A stretch of 64,000 nucleotides of DNA from Tamilnaduibacter salinus (GCF_003096655.1 NZ_QEKQ01000007.1:124001-188000); one strand, 5' to 3'. Shown: positions 28,510-37,645, counted from the first letter of the stretch. A program made the numbers and translations. The notes: a model not told the origin generated them from the sequence alone.

Positions 28510-28529
28510 TGTAACCTGCCTCTGTTACA
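28510..28529. promoter_or_regulatory. Palindrome in the ppsA-ppsR intergenic region
   Basis: TGTAAC and GTTACA are separated by 8 bases in the 250-bp divergent gap. A TATCAT hexamer on the minus strand (28504-28509) adjoins it. Position suggests an operator for a regulator of ppsA; the regulator is unknown. Confidence 0.4.
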
Positions 28530-28630
28530 TAGAGGAAACCGGTCTCCGGCCGCCCTGAGAGGCCCAACAGGCCGGAGAAAACACCCCCTCGATGTCGGCC
28601 TTCACCGGACAACGGAGCCCTTCCTCCCTC

Positions 28631-29446
28631 ATGAAACGCACCGCTTTTTTTCTTTCCGATGGCACAGGCATCACCGCTGAGGCACTGGGCAACAGCCTGC
28701 TGGCCCAGTTTGAGACCATCACATTCGAGCGCGTGACAGTGCCCTATGTGGATGATCGGGAAAAGGCCCGAGAGCTGGTAAACCGAATTAACCGGGCCGC
28801 CGAGCAGGATGGGCAACGACCTCTGGTGTTCGACACCATTGTCGACAGCACCGTTCGGGATGAGATCGCCCTGGCCGAGGCCTTCATGATTGATATCTTC
28901 GGGACCTTCCTCAAGCCCCTGGAGGAGGAGCTGTCGTCGTCCTCGTCCTACTCGGTTGGCAAGTCCCATTCCATCAGCAATGAGAGCAACTACGAACAAC
29001 GCATCCATGCGGTCAACTTTGCGCTGGACAACGACGATGGGGCGCGCACGCGGTACTACGACGAGGCAGACATCATTATGGTCGGCGCATCACGGAGCGG
29101 CAAGACGCCAACCTGCCTGTATCTGGCGCTGCAGTACGGGGTCAAAGCGGCCAACTATCCCATCACCGAGGATGACATGGATGACCAGGATCTCCCGCAT
29201 TGCCTGAAACCTCACCGGCACAAGCTGTTCGGCCTGACCATCGACCCGGAGCGGCTAGCCACCATCCGTAATGAGCGCCGCCCGAACTCCCGGTACGCCT
29301 CCGTGCGCCAGTGCGCCTTCGAAATCGAGGAAATCGAGGCCATGTACCGTCGACAACGCATCCACTACCTGGACACCACCGCGTATTCGGTCGAGGAAAT
29401 TGCCACCCGCATCATGGTGATGACGGGCATCGAACGAAATCGCTGA
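28631..29446 (+). CDS. ppsR: PEP synthase regulatory protein (DUF299 kinase/pyrophosphorylase)
   Basis: This 271-residue protein switches PpsA off by ADP-dependent threonine phosphorylation and on by Pi-dependent pyrophosphorylysis. The N-terminal [20 protein letters not shown] and the P-loop-like [15 protein letters not shown] (about 153-167) are diagnostic, followed by [23 protein letters not shown] 28631 puts the conserved motif at its normal distance from the start; a GGAG is about 14 bases upstream, somewhat far. Divergent from its target ppsA, the standard arrangement. Confidence 0.94.
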   Translation: MKRTAFFLSDGTGITAEALGNSLLAQFETITFERVTVPYVDDREKARELVNRINRAAEQDGQRPLVFDTIVDSTVRDEIALAEAFMIDIFGTFLKPLEEELSSSSSYSVGKSHSISNESNYEQRIHAVNFALDNDDGARTRYYDEADIIMVGASRSGKTPTCLYLALQYGVKAANYPITEDDMDDQDLPHCLKPHRHKLFGLTIDPERLATIRNERRPNSRYASVRQCAFEIEEIEAMYRRQRIHYLDTTAYSVEEIATRIMVMTGIERNR

Positions 29447-29451
29447 GGCAC

Positions 29452-29476
29452 CCGGAGCGGGATCTTCCCGCTCCGG
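29452..29476. terminator. Hairpin between convergent ppsR and M16 protease gene
   Basis: A perfect 11-bp stem (CCGGAGCGGGA / TCCCGCTCCGG, loop TCT) lies 6 bases after the ppsR stop. There is no T-run on either strand. Confidence 0.6.
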
Positions 29477-29485
29477 CGCCGTTGA

Positions 29486-32410
29486 TCAGAGCTCCCGCAC
29501 GTTCAGGCCCGCCGACTCCACGACCGGGCGTTCACCATGCCCGGTGATCACCGCCGTACTGGCCTTCTCGGGCACCAGCCACGTTGATGCCACCCGGCGC
29601 AGATCCGCCAGCGTGACCGCCAGCACCCGCTCCCGGAACCGGGCCAGCTGCTCCGGCGTCCGCCCGAAGAGACGGTTGTGGAAGGCATTTTTTGCTTCGC
29701 CCGCCGGCGAACGCGGCTTATCGAGCTGACTCACCACGCCAAGGATTGCCTCCTCGACCGTCCGGGGATCGTGCGCCTCCTCATGCAACCAGTTCAGTGC
29801 GTCATCAAAATCCGCCAGCGTTTCGGTCAACCGCGGGTCACGGTAGGAGAAGAACCGGAAGGTACCCGTGACGCTGTCCTGCGCCGCACCGCCGCCGTAG
29901 GCGCCGCCGTGCTCCCGGATCGCCCGGTGCAGGTGTCCGTTGCGCAGGAAACCGCCGAGCACCGTCAGAGCCGCAGAATCCGGGTGATCCACCGGCACTG
30001 TCGGATAGGCTTTCGCACAGAAATTGACCTGCGTGGACGTCAGCCAGGCATCCCGGGTCTGCTCGCTCACCGGCGGCATTGTCAATTCACTGCCCTCAAC
30101 GGACGGTACCGACGCCCACGCCTCACTGAGCTCATCGGCCATCGGCGTCAGCTGATCGGTTTCACCAATGCCGAGATACTGGCGTGGCTGCTGGCGGAAG
30201 CGCTCGTGAAGCGCGGCCAGCTGCTCACAGAGACGATCCAGCTCATCGGGATCTTCCAGCCGGTCGTCCAACGCCTTGAGTCGATGAGTCGCTTCCAGAC
30301 CGCCAAGACGGAAAGCCAGACGCGCCCCCGGCGCCAGACCCTGAGCCGCCGCGCCCATGGCCAGAGCATGTCCTGAGCCCGTGACGGACTGTTCCCGGCG
30401 CGCCCGAATCTGGGCCACAATCTCACGGATCCGCTCCTTCTCATCGAAACGGGCCTGATCGAGCACATCCCGCAACAGCCGCGTCAGGTGACCGCGGTTC
30501 CGGGACAGCGCCTTGCCACTGAGCACCAGATAGGTACTCAGATCCTGAACGTCGTCAATGCGCCCCTTGGACGTCACGGCTGCACCAATGCCGCCGGATT
30601 CCGCCGACTGGCGGTCCTGCATCGCCAGATAATCAAGGTCGCCGCACCCCACTTCGGTCAGGCATGCCGCGTAGATTGGCAACATGGACAGCGCGTCGTC
30701 GTCCAGTGCCGGTATGGGCAGGATCACCTGCTGATACACCAGACCATTGGTGCCGCGGGCATAGAGAGTGGCTGGCAGCTCATCCATCTGACGGGACTCT
30801 GGCTCGGGCTTCTGCAACGGAACATCCGACAGATCAACACGGGGCAGAATGCCATCATCGTCTTCCCGATGCTGACGGGCCTCCAGCGCCTGCGCCTGAT
30901 CGACAAGTGCTTTCTGCTCCTCGTCACTCAATTGAGCCTTACGATCCGCCAGGGCCTGCTCCAGCGCCGCCTGGTGACGGGCTTCCATACCATCATCCGG
31001 GCGCAGCGTCAGCGTAACCCGGTGGGGGTTGTCGAGCAGCAGGCGGCGGACCAGACCCGGCACATAATCCGGATCCTGGATACGCTCACGGAGCGTCGCC
31101 AGCACAGGCTCCAGATCCAGTGCCTCGACCGGGTCGCCGCCATGCACCATGGGTGAGATCGCGGTCATGATCAGTTGTAGACCGTATGGGAACTGGTCCC
31201 CGGCGATCTCGCGCTGATGCAGCTCGAGCTGATGCAGAATGGCATCGAGCCGCTCGGTGGGGACCCCCTCTTCGGCCACCTTCTGAAGAACATCCTCCAG
31301 CAATGCATCGAAGTCCCGCGCCCGTTCCGGTTCACTGCCCTCAATACCGCAGACAAACGTCATCTCGCGGTTGGAATCCTCCAGGCCGACCAGCGGAGAT
31401 GGTGCGTGGCCAAGTTCTGTGGTCTCCAGAGCGCGAAGCAGCGGCGAGGCACTGTTCTCAAGCAGCACGCTGGCCAGAAGCTGCGCCTCCAGGTTCTTTT
31501 CCAGATCGAAGCTGTGACCCAGGAGCCAGCCGGTGACAATGTGGGTCTTGCCTTCGGTTCCCTCATCCTCGCTGACCGGATACCCCTCCTCAACGCGCAC
31601 GGGCGAGAAGAAACGCTTTTCATCATGCACCGGCAGCTCAATGCTCTGCTGCTCAAACCGCGACAGCGCCAGCTCTTCAAAGCGCTGATGATGCTCCTTC
31701 GCCGGGATATTGCCAAAGGTGGCGAAAATGGCATTGCTCGGATGGTAGTGATGCCGGTAGAAGCGGGTCAGGTCCTCATAGGTCAGATCCGGAATATGGT
31801 CCGGTTCGCCGCCACTGTTGTAGTGGTAGGTCGTGGTCTGGAACAGGTGGCTGCTCAGGGTCTGCCACAACCGCGCCGGCGCCGAACTCATCGCCCCTTT
31901 CATCTCGTTATAGACCACGCCCCGGTGCACCAGGGGCGTGGATGGGTCGGCGGGATCGTCAAACTCAAGCCGGTGCCCTTCCTGCGCAAAATCCAGCTTG
32001 TCGAGATTGGAGAAGAACACCGAATCCAGATAGACCGAGAGCAGGTTGTCAAAATCCTTCCGATTGGTCGTGGCGAACGGATAGGCGGTCCAGTCGCTGC
32101 TGGTGAAGGCGTTCATGAAGGTATTGAGCGAACGCCGGATCATCATAAAGAACGGATCCCGCACCGGATAGCGCTCGCTGCCGCACAGCGCCGTGTGCTC
32201 CAGGATATGGGCCACACCGGTGGAATTCATCGGGAAGGTCCGCAGGGCGACGAAAAAGACGTTCTCGTCATTGTCCGACGCCAGGTGGAGATGGGTCGCG
32301 CCGGTCTGGCGGTGCCGGTACTCCTCGACATCGATCTGGAGTGTCTCGATGCGATGGGTGCGAATGAGCTCAAAAGCCGGGTGAACGGCCGATACGGTCA
32401 CATCGGTCAT
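29486..32410 (-). CDS. M16C zinc metallopeptidase (PreP/presequence-protease family)
   Basis: This 974-residue single-chain peptidase has the inverted zinc motif HILEH at residues 68-72 and the downstream glutamate in VVYNEMKGAMSS. The four-domain layout with a long helical linker (about 480-560) is that of PreP-like enzymes, which degrade peptides up to some tens of residues in an enclosed chamber. No signal peptide is seen, so it is probably cytoplasmic and recycles peptides. It lies 24 bp downstream of mgsA and may be cotranscribed. Confidence 0.9.
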   Translation of the reverse strand: MTDVTVSAVHPAFELIRTHRIETLQIDVEEYRHRQTGATHLHLASDNDENVFFVALRTFPMNSTGVAHILEHTALCGSERYPVRDPFFMMIRRSLNTFMNAFTSSDWTAYPFATTNRKDFDNLLSVYLDSVFFSNLDKLDFAQEGHRLEFDDPADPSTPLVHRGVVYNEMKGAMSSAPARLWQTLSSHLFQTTTYHYNSGGEPDHIPDLTYEDLTRFYRHHYHPSNAIFATFGNIPAKEHHQRFEELALSRFEQQSIELPVHDEKRFFSPVRVEEGYPVSEDEGTEGKTHIVTGWLLGHSFDLEKNLEAQLLASVLLENSASPLLRALETTELGHAPSPLVGLEDSNREMTFVCGIEGSEPERARDFDALLEDVLQKVAEEGVPTERLDAILHQLELHQREIAGDQFPYGLQLIMTAISPMVHGGDPVEALDLEPVLATLRERIQDPDYVPGLVRRLLLDNPHRVTLTLRPDDGMEARHQAALEQALADRKAQLSDEEQKALVDQAQALEARQHREDDDGILPRVDLSDVPLQKPEPESRQMDELPATLYARGTNGLVYQQVILPIPALDDDALSMLPIYAACLTEVGCGDLDYLAMQDRQSAESGGIGAAVTSKGRIDDVQDLSTYLVLSGKALSRNRGHLTRLLRDVLDQARFDEKERIREIVAQIRARREQSVTGSGHALAMGAAAQGLAPGARLAFRLGGLEATHRLKALDDRLEDPDELDRLCEQLAALHERFRQQPRQYLGIGETDQLTPMADELSEAWASVPSVEGSELTMPPVSEQTRDAWLTSTQVNFCAKAYPTVPVDHPDSAALTVLGGFLRNGHLHRAIREHGGAYGGGAAQDSVTGTFRFFSYRDPRLTETLADFDDALNWLHEEAHDPRTVEEAILGVVSQLDKPRSPAGEAKNAFHNRLFGRTPEQLARFRERVLAVTLADLRRVASTWLVPEKASTAVITGHGERPVVESAGLNVREL

Positions 32411-32434
32411 GTTCGGTCCTGTGTTGGTGTCCGG

Positions 32435-32896
32435 TCAGTCGGGCGTGGATTCTCCGCCGACGGAGCGACTCTGATACGCCCCGAAGTCGGGAACCCGACG
32501 CTCGTAGCCGGAAAAGCAGGGTGAATTCACAATAAAATCCGCGGAACTCTCGTTACAGGCAATGGGAATGTTCCACAGCGTGGCAATGCGCAGCAGGGCC
32601 TTGATGTCGGGATCGTGGGACATCGGCTCCAGCGGGTCCCAGAAGAAGATCAGCAGATCCACCTGCCCTTCGGAAATGCGGGCGCCAACCTGCTGATCGC
32701 CACCCAAAGGGCCGCTCTGCAGCCGCTCCACTACCAGTCCCGTCCGGTCCGCGACGAGCCGCCCTGTTGTGCCGGTGGTAACCAGCTGGCAGCCGGACAG
32801 TGCCTCCCGGTGACGGGCCACCCAATCGATCAGATCGGTTTTCCGGTTGTCATGGGCCACCAGGGCAACGCGGGATATCGGACGGGTCATGGTCAT
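32435..32896 (-). CDS. mgsA: Methylglyoxal synthase
   Basis: This 153-residue enzyme converts dihydroxyacetone phosphate to methylglyoxal and phosphate, an overflow route that relieves sugar-phosphate stress. ALVAHDNRKTDLIDW at the N-terminus, TGTTGRL (phosphate-binding) and GGDQQVGARISEGQVD with FFWDPLEPMSHDPDI contain the catalytic aspartates. ATG at 32896 or 32890 follows GGAGA; the first is used here. Its transcript runs into the M16 peptidase gene. Confidence 0.94.
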   Translation of the reverse strand: MTMTRPISRVALVAHDNRKTDLIDWVARHREALSGCQLVTTGTTGRLVADRTGLVVERLQSGPLGGDQQVGARISEGQVDLLIFFWDPLEPMSHDPDIKALLRIATLWNIPIACNESSADFIVNSPCFSGYERRVPDFGAYQSRSVGGESTPD

Positions 32897-33069
32897 CGGT
32901 CTCCGCAAAACCACTACCCTATCATGGCGTCCGCCAGGCGGACAGAAAAGGCTGGAACGACCGGGCCGACAAGCGGGCTGGAATCCGGTAGCATGACCAA
33001 CCAATGGGCGATGGAAATGGCCCAGACCGCCACGCCCCACTGGGAAACGCTGTATCTGAGGATGGCACT

Positions 33070-33633
33070 GTGACCATGGATCACACGACCGGAACGACCA
33101 TCACCCGCCAGCCGGAGCCCGGCAGCGCCGCGATGGCACCCTACTGGGTGGAGCGCCGCCGCTACCTGAAGGAGTTGCGTCGTATCCCCGAGTTGCGCCA
33201 GCGCTGGTGGGGCGCGCTGTTTATCTATCTGCTGCGTCGCGCACTGTGGTGTTTTGGCTTCTTTCCGGTCTTTCTCGCCTTCTGGATTCCGCTTGTGATG
33301 GCGAACTTCAACCCAGTGGTCATGATCAACGGTATACTGCCAGAGCTGGAGGCCTTCCTGGCGTCCAACCCGGAGGTTCAGGCCGGTACGATCCAGACCC
33401 TGATCATTGCCTGGCTGTCGGTCAGCTTTTTCTTCCTGGTCTTTGACTTTGTTCTGACGCCATTCCGGTCGCCTTACGAGATCGAAGCGGACATTCACAT
33501 GCGGGCGTGGGAACAGCAGCAGGCCACGCCACAGCCCGACCCATCCGAACCTCATGCGCCGGAGACCCCACCTCAGGACGAAGACGCCACAGCGGTCACG
33601 GAAAGACCGGAACAGGTTCCGGAGAAAGTGTGA
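33070..33633 (+). CDS. Two-TM membrane protein of unknown function
   Basis: The family is not recognised. This 187-residue protein has a basic amphipathic segment (WVERRRYLKELRRIPELRQRW, about 26-46), two strong membrane helices (about 55-78, FGFFPVFLAFWIPLVMANF, and about 103-128, IIAWLSVSFFFLVFDFVL) and a C-terminal acidic, Pro-rich tail of about 45 residues. GTG 33070 is chosen for GAGGA 7 bases upstream; ATG 33076 is an alternative. It lies upstream of the PEGA-MORN gene in the same direction with a 129-bp gap and could belong with it. Confidence 0.7.
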   Translation: MTMDHTTGTTITRQPEPGSAAMAPYWVERRRYLKELRRIPELRQRWWGALFIYLLRRALWCFGFFPVFLAFWIPLVMANFNPVVMINGILPELEAFLASNPEVQAGTIQTLIIAWLSVSFFFLVFDFVLTPFRSPYEIEADIHMRAWEQQQATPQPDPSEPHAPETPPQDEDATAVTERPEQVPEKV

Positions 33634-33762
33634 TACGTCCAGCAAACTGACGAAGTGCTGTCACTTTCTGTTACACCACCGCGACTCCCGGCGCTACCAT
33701 AGGCGACTGAGCCAGTGTCCTTTGGGACGATAGAATAAACCGGGTCATCACTGAGGGTTGCG

Positions 33763-35103
33763 ATGGTCGATTTCAGACCGCTGCTGTTCGTTAACGCGCT
33801 GGCACTGATGCTGCTGGTGACGGCAGGCTTTGCATCCATCCGCGAGGACCGGGCGGAGCAGCCTGTCCACCAAACCACGCAAACCGCCTCCCCGTCCGGA
33901 AACGACGCCGCTCAGCCCGCTGCGACGCCCTCCTCCACGGAGCCGGAGGAACAAAAGCCCCGTCAGGCAGCAACCGAACCGTTATCCGTTCAGGATCGCG
34001 AACCACTGAACTCGGAGCCCTTCACGCTGGACACACCGGAGAACGAGCTGGCCGAGCAACAACTGGCCATGGCCGACCCGGCGATGCCGCCGTCATCCGC
34101 CAACCAGACAGCGGACACGTCGACCAAAGCGGTTCCAGAGAGCGATCAGCAGCCGAAGGCACCGGAACCCACGACAGCCGCCCTCACCCTGCGCTCCAAC
34201 GTCTATGGCGATGAGGTCATTATCAACGGTGATTCATACGGCACCACCCGCCTGGATCTCGAACTCGATCCCGGTCGCTACGACGTCACCATTCGCAAAC
34301 CCGGCTACAAGGCCTGGTCCCAATCGGTGGCGCTGGAAGCGGGGGACACACGGACACTTCGCGGTAAGCTGGAGAAACACACCCGGGTGAACTATCAGGA
34401 GGGGCGCTGGGTAGGCGGCGTTAAGACCGGCGATGGGACCTTCCATGGCGAGAATGGCCTCATCTATAACGGCCACTTCGTGGATGGACAGTTCCACGGC
34501 GACGGCACGGCGCAGTATCCGGATGGCAGCCGCTACGAAGGCGAGTGGAAAAACGGCCAGCGTTCCGGGGAGGGAACCCTGCGCCGCCCCGATGGCACGG
34601 TCTACGAAGGCTCCTTTGCCGACGACAGGTTCAACGGCCAGGGCACACTGACCCGGCCCAACGGTGATGTGCTGACCGGGCAGTGGGAAGACGGCGAACT
34701 GGACGGAGAAGGGTCACTGACCGCGGCCGATGGTCGACTCTATGTGGGCTCATTCCGAAACGGCGAATTTCATGGCCAGGGCACCCTGACCTACCCCGAC
34801 GGCCGCTCTTATGAAGGAACCTTTTCCAAGGGGGAGTATCACGGCAAGGGCACCAAAGTCTTCGCGGACGGTAAACAGTACCAGGGGCAGTTCGTGGACG
34901 GTGACTTCCACGGCAAGGGAATTCTGGAGAACCCCAACGGCAGCTCCATTCAGGCCACCTTCAAATACGGCGAGCCCTACGGTCAGGTCAAGCTCACAAC
35001 GCCGGCGGGCGAGGTGTTCCGTGCCCGTACCAGTGAGCCCGGCGTCTGCTATCGTGAGAAGAGTTACCGCGCGACCCAGTGCCCGCCCCTTGAAGGGTGG
35101 TAA
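33763..35103 (+). CDS. PEGA-MORN repeat envelope protein
   Basis: This 446-residue protein has an N-terminal membrane anchor or uncleaved signal (about 7-25), a Pro/Ala/Gln/Glu-rich linker (about 27-138), one PEGA domain (about 140-207; DEVIINGDSYGTTRLDLEL, DPGRYDVTIRKPGYK) and about eight MORN repeats (about 210-405) of the type YEGEWKNGQRSGEGTL. Two cysteines near the C-terminus (PGVCYREKSY, TQCPPLEGW) could form a disulfide. PEGA domains occur in surface proteins and MORN repeats can bind lipids or proteins; the combined function is unknown. It lies 58 bp upstream of a tail-anchored response regulator and is probably cotranscribed with it. Confidence 0.85.
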   Translation: MVDFRPLLFVNALALMLLVTAGFASIREDRAEQPVHQTTQTASPSGNDAAQPAATPSSTEPEEQKPRQAATEPLSVQDREPLNSEPFTLDTPENELAEQQLAMADPAMPPSSANQTADTSTKAVPESDQQPKAPEPTTAALTLRSNVYGDEVIINGDSYGTTRLDLELDPGRYDVTIRKPGYKAWSQSVALEAGDTRTLRGKLEKHTRVNYQEGRWVGGVKTGDGTFHGENGLIYNGHFVDGQFHGDGTAQYPDGSRYEGEWKNGQRSGEGTLRRPDGTVYEGSFADDRFNGQGTLTRPNGDVLTGQWEDGELDGEGSLTAADGRLYVGSFRNGEFHGQGTLTYPDGRSYEGTFSKGEYHGKGTKVFADGKQYQGQFVDGDFHGKGILENPNGSSIQATFKYGEPYGQVKLTTPAGEVFRARTSEPGVCYREKSYRATQCPPLEGW

Positions 35104-35161
35104 CGAATAAAGGATGTTGTCGTGACATGGGAAAGGACTTCTTGGAACAAGTTGAGGTTGT

Positions 35162-36262
35162 ATGATGGCGATCAAGAACGCTTTGCTGGTGGATGACTCC
35201 AAGGTCGCCCGCTTTGCCCTGAGCAAGTTGCTGGAAAACCGGGACATGGAAGTGAACATGGCCGGGTCGGCGGAGGAGGCGCTGGACTTTCTGGATGGCG
35301 CCAACCGACCGGATGTGATCTTCATGGATCACCTGATGCCCGGAATGAACGGCGTGGAAGCGACGAAGGCGATCAAGGGCAACCCAGACACCGCCGACAT
35401 TCCCATCATCATGTGCACGTCCAAGAAGTCCTCGACGTTCATGGACGAAGCCCGCAACTTTGGGGTCTACAACATCCTGACCAAACCCCCTCGGCATGAG
35501 GGACTGGAAAGCCTGCTGGACCAGCTTAACCGGGACGTGGACAACGACGACCTTCCCGAGGCACCCAGCGCCGACGCCATGGCCGAGTCCGGCGACGAGG
35601 AAGACGACACCCTGGATCTGCCGGACAACGCCTCGGTGGCGCTGACCCCAAAGGCCGAGCAGGGGCTGGACGGCAATACCCGGGACGACCAGGTCGTCCC
35701 CCTCACCACGGACCTGATCGAGCAGATCGCCCGCTCCGCCGTGAAGACCCACATCAACAACCGCCTGCATGAACTGCTGAGCAGCCTCTTCGATGAGCAG
35801 TTCGATCACCTCAAGCGGGCGCTCGAAGACAGCGAACGCCACCAGAAGGACGCGCTGGAACAGCGACTGGAGTCGCTCCGACGCGACGTGGAGGAACGCA
35901 CAGCCGGTCTGAAGGACGAAGTGGCCGCCGAGGTCAACCTGAGCCTCAGCCAGGAACTCGCCGACGTGCGCAAGGCGATGAAGGAAAGCGGCGGTTTCTC
36001 GGACGATCGAATGTCTGAGCTGAAAGACCACATCACGTCGGTCCAGACCATCGACACCGAGTTCTGGCAGACCCTCCAGTCCGAAGCCATCCAGCAGGCC
36101 CACGAAATTTCCCGTGAGACGGCCGAGGACATTGCCCAGCGCACGGTGGATCTCTACGTGCGCCAGCAGAAGGTCGCGGCATCAAAAGCCTATACCATTG
36201 GCCTCGGGGTCAGCCTCAGCATCTTTGCCGTGGGCATTGCCTGGCTGTCCGGGATCTTCTGA
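35162..36262 (+). CDS. Tail-anchored response regulator (REC + coiled coil + C-terminal TM)
   Basis: This 366-residue protein begins with a complete receiver domain (about 5-125): acidic pair Asp11-Asp12, phospho-acceptor Asp56 in [14 protein letters not shown], the Thr/Lys of IMCTSKKS and the LTKPP loop. An acidic linker (about 128-175) is followed by long helical, coiled-coil-like sequence (about 180-340) and one C-terminal membrane helix (about 343-364, [21 protein letters not shown]). There is no DNA-binding or enzyme output domain, so phosphorylation must act on a membrane partner. GAGG precedes the ATG. No histidine kinase is in the window. A terminator follows. Confidence 0.85.
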   Translation: MMAIKNALLVDDSKVARFALSKLLENRDMEVNMAGSAEEALDFLDGANRPDVIFMDHLMPGMNGVEATKAIKGNPDTADIPIIMCTSKKSSTFMDEARNFGVYNILTKPPRHEGLESLLDQLNRDVDNDDLPEAPSADAMAESGDEEDDTLDLPDNASVALTPKAEQGLDGNTRDDQVVPLTTDLIEQIARSAVKTHINNRLHELLSSLFDEQFDHLKRALEDSERHQKDALEQRLESLRRDVEERTAGLKDEVAAEVNLSLSQELADVRKAMKESGGFSDDRMSELKDHITSVQTIDTEFWQTLQSEAIQQAHEISRETAEDIAQRTVDLYVRQQKVAASKAYTIGLGVSLSIFAVGIAWLSGIF

Positions 36263-36293
36263 GCCCCCGGCGTGACCATTCGCTGACAGAGCC

Positions 36294-36330
36294 CCCGCCG
36301 GAGACGGCAGCACGACCGGCGGGATTTTTT
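36294..36330 (+). terminator. Intrinsic terminator after the tail-anchored response regulator
   Basis: CCCGCCGG (36294-36301) pairs with CCGGCGGG (36316-36323) around a 14-base loop and is followed by ATTTTTT. It closes the PEGA-MORN/receiver transcript. Confidence 0.82.
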
Positions 36331-36370
36331 GGTAGAATCGCCCCACTTACTTCCGGGGCCGATGCTCACC

Positions 36371-37222
36371 ATGAATCACCTGTTTGTCGACAACCTGACC
36401 GTGATCGATTTCGCCTATCTGGACCCGAGGCGGGGACTGGTCGGGGAAAGCTGGATTGCCGACGTGGTACTGGCGGGCGATCTGGACGATCAGGGCATGG
36501 TGTTCGACTTCGGTGACGTGAAGCCAACCATCAAGCGCGTCATTGACGAATGCGTTGATCACCGCCTCGCCGTGCCTGCGGACCACCCGAGCGCAAACCT
36601 GCACATCAATGGCGACCGGATCGCCGTCGGCTGGCGCCTGGAGGATGGGCGCGGAATCCGTCACGAGTCGCCCCGTGAGGCTGTTGCTGTCATTCCCGGA
36701 AAGCAGATTCTCCCCTCCAGCGTCAGCGCAATGCTTGAGCGGGAACTGCGCAATGTCCTGCCCGGTAATGTCACGGACATTGAAGTCCACCTTCGCGAGG
36801 AGGTCATCGACGGGCCCTACTACCATTACGTGCACGGCCTCAAGAAGCACAAGGGCAATTGCCAGCGGATCGCCCACGGTCATCGGTCCCGCCTTCAGAT
36901 TCATCGCGACGGCCACCGGGATCATTCGCTTGAGGACGCATGGGCACGCCGGTGGCGGGACATCTACGTCGGCACTCAGGAAGATGTGGTGGAACAGTTC
37001 GTGGAGAACGAGACGCCCTACACCCGCTTCGCCTATGACGCCAATCAGGGCGAGTTCGCCCTGACCCTCCCCTCCAACACGGTCTATCTGATCGATTCGG
37101 ACTCGACTGTGGAACTGATCGCCGCCCACCTGGCCGATGAAAGTAAAGCCAATCACCCGGATAGCGAGATTCGCGTCAAAGCATATGAGGGGGTTGGGAA
37201 AGGGGCGCTGGCCATCCGGTAG
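36371..37222 (+). CDS. Two-domain 6-pyruvoyl-tetrahydropterin synthase-like protein
   Basis: This 283-residue protein contains two tandem T-fold (PTPS/QueD-type) domains. The first (about 1-75) has the GMVFDFGDVKPTIKRVIDE and DHRLAVP pattern but lacks the metal-binding Cys-His-Gly-His. The second (about 150-275) has GNCQRIAHGHRSRLQIH, matching the CxxxHGH zinc/catalytic motif. Single-domain relatives make 6-carboxy-tetrahydropterin (queuosine) or tetrahydropterins; the substrate of this longer form is not evident. ATG 36371 gives the best domain fit; ATG 36362 is in frame. Confidence 0.75.
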   Translation: MNHLFVDNLTVIDFAYLDPRRGLVGESWIADVVLAGDLDDQGMVFDFGDVKPTIKRVIDECVDHRLAVPADHPSANLHINGDRIAVGWRLEDGRGIRHESPREAVAVIPGKQILPSSVSAMLERELRNVLPGNVTDIEVHLREEVIDGPYYHYVHGLKKHKGNCQRIAHGHRSRLQIHRDGHRDHSLEDAWARRWRDIYVGTQEDVVEQFVENETPYTRFAYDANQGEFALTLPSNTVYLIDSDSTVELIAAHLADESKANHPDSEIRVKAYEGVGKGALAIR

Positions 37223-37306
37223 GGCGACTGGAGAGGCCGGAAAGCGAACGTAGCCGAAGATATAGAGGGCGTTGTAAAAGGCAATCGTTGAACATGTAGC
37301 CGATGT

Positions 37307-37337
37307 CTCCGACTTCGGAGTCGCCCGCCAGGGCGAC
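37307..37337. other. Two adjacent hairpins downstream of the pterin-synthase-like gene
   Basis: CTCCGA/TCGGAG (37307-37320) and GTCGCCC/GGGCGAC (37320-37337) abut in the 180-bp stretch before the shared terminator. They may belong to the 3' untranslated RNA of the plus-strand gene. No function is recognised. Confidence 0.4.
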
Positions 37338-37402
37338 CGGTTTCGGCTCTCGACGAAGGTGCCTGGGACCGGCCATGCCACCACCAACTTTATTTCAGAC
37401 AT

Positions 37403-37436
37403 AAAAAAAACCGCCCGGAATCGGGCGGTTTTTTTT
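37403..37436. terminator. Strong bidirectional terminator
   Basis: An A8 run, CCGCCCG, GAAT loop, CGGGCGG and a T8 run form a textbook hairpin that works both ways. It ends the tRNA transcript (minus) and the pterin-synthase-like transcript (plus). Confidence 0.93.
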
Positions 37437-37472
37437 AGTGGCGTACCGGATCACTGATCCGCTACTCCGTAT

Positions 37473-37548
37473 TGGCGTCCCCTAGGGGGTTCGAACCCCT
37501 GTTGCCGCCGTGAAAGGGCGGAGTCCTAGGCCACTAGACGAAGGGGAC
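37473..37548 (-). tRNA. tRNA-Glu (anticodon TTC)
   Basis: A 76-nt cloverleaf on the minus strand: acceptor GTCCCCT/AGGGGAC, anticodon loop CTTTCAC with TTC, T arm GGGGTTCGAACCCC and an encoded CCA end. It lies 7 bp after tRNA-Ala and downstream of the gene for its own synthetase, gltX. Confidence 0.97.
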
Positions 37549-37555
37549 TAAAACT

Positions 37556-37631
37556 TGGTGGAGCCAAGCGGGATCGAACCGCTGACCTCAACACTGCCAG
37601 TGTTGCGCTCTCCCAGCTGAGCTATGGCCCC
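37556..37631 (-). tRNA. tRNA-Ala (anticodon GGC)
   Basis: A 76-nt cloverleaf on the minus strand: acceptor GGGGCCA/TGGCTCC, D arm GCTCAGCTGGGAGAGC, anticodon loop CTGGCAG with GGC, T arm CAGCGGTTCGATCCCGCT and an encoded CCA. It is the first gene of the tRNA pair. Confidence 0.97.
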
Positions 37632-37645
37632 GTCAACGGATGCGT

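Noticed and set aside
31217-32524. Open frame of 435 codons on the plus strand across the M16 peptidase gene
   Set aside because: Antisense to the zinc-site region of a clear peptidase; no domain, no ribosome site.
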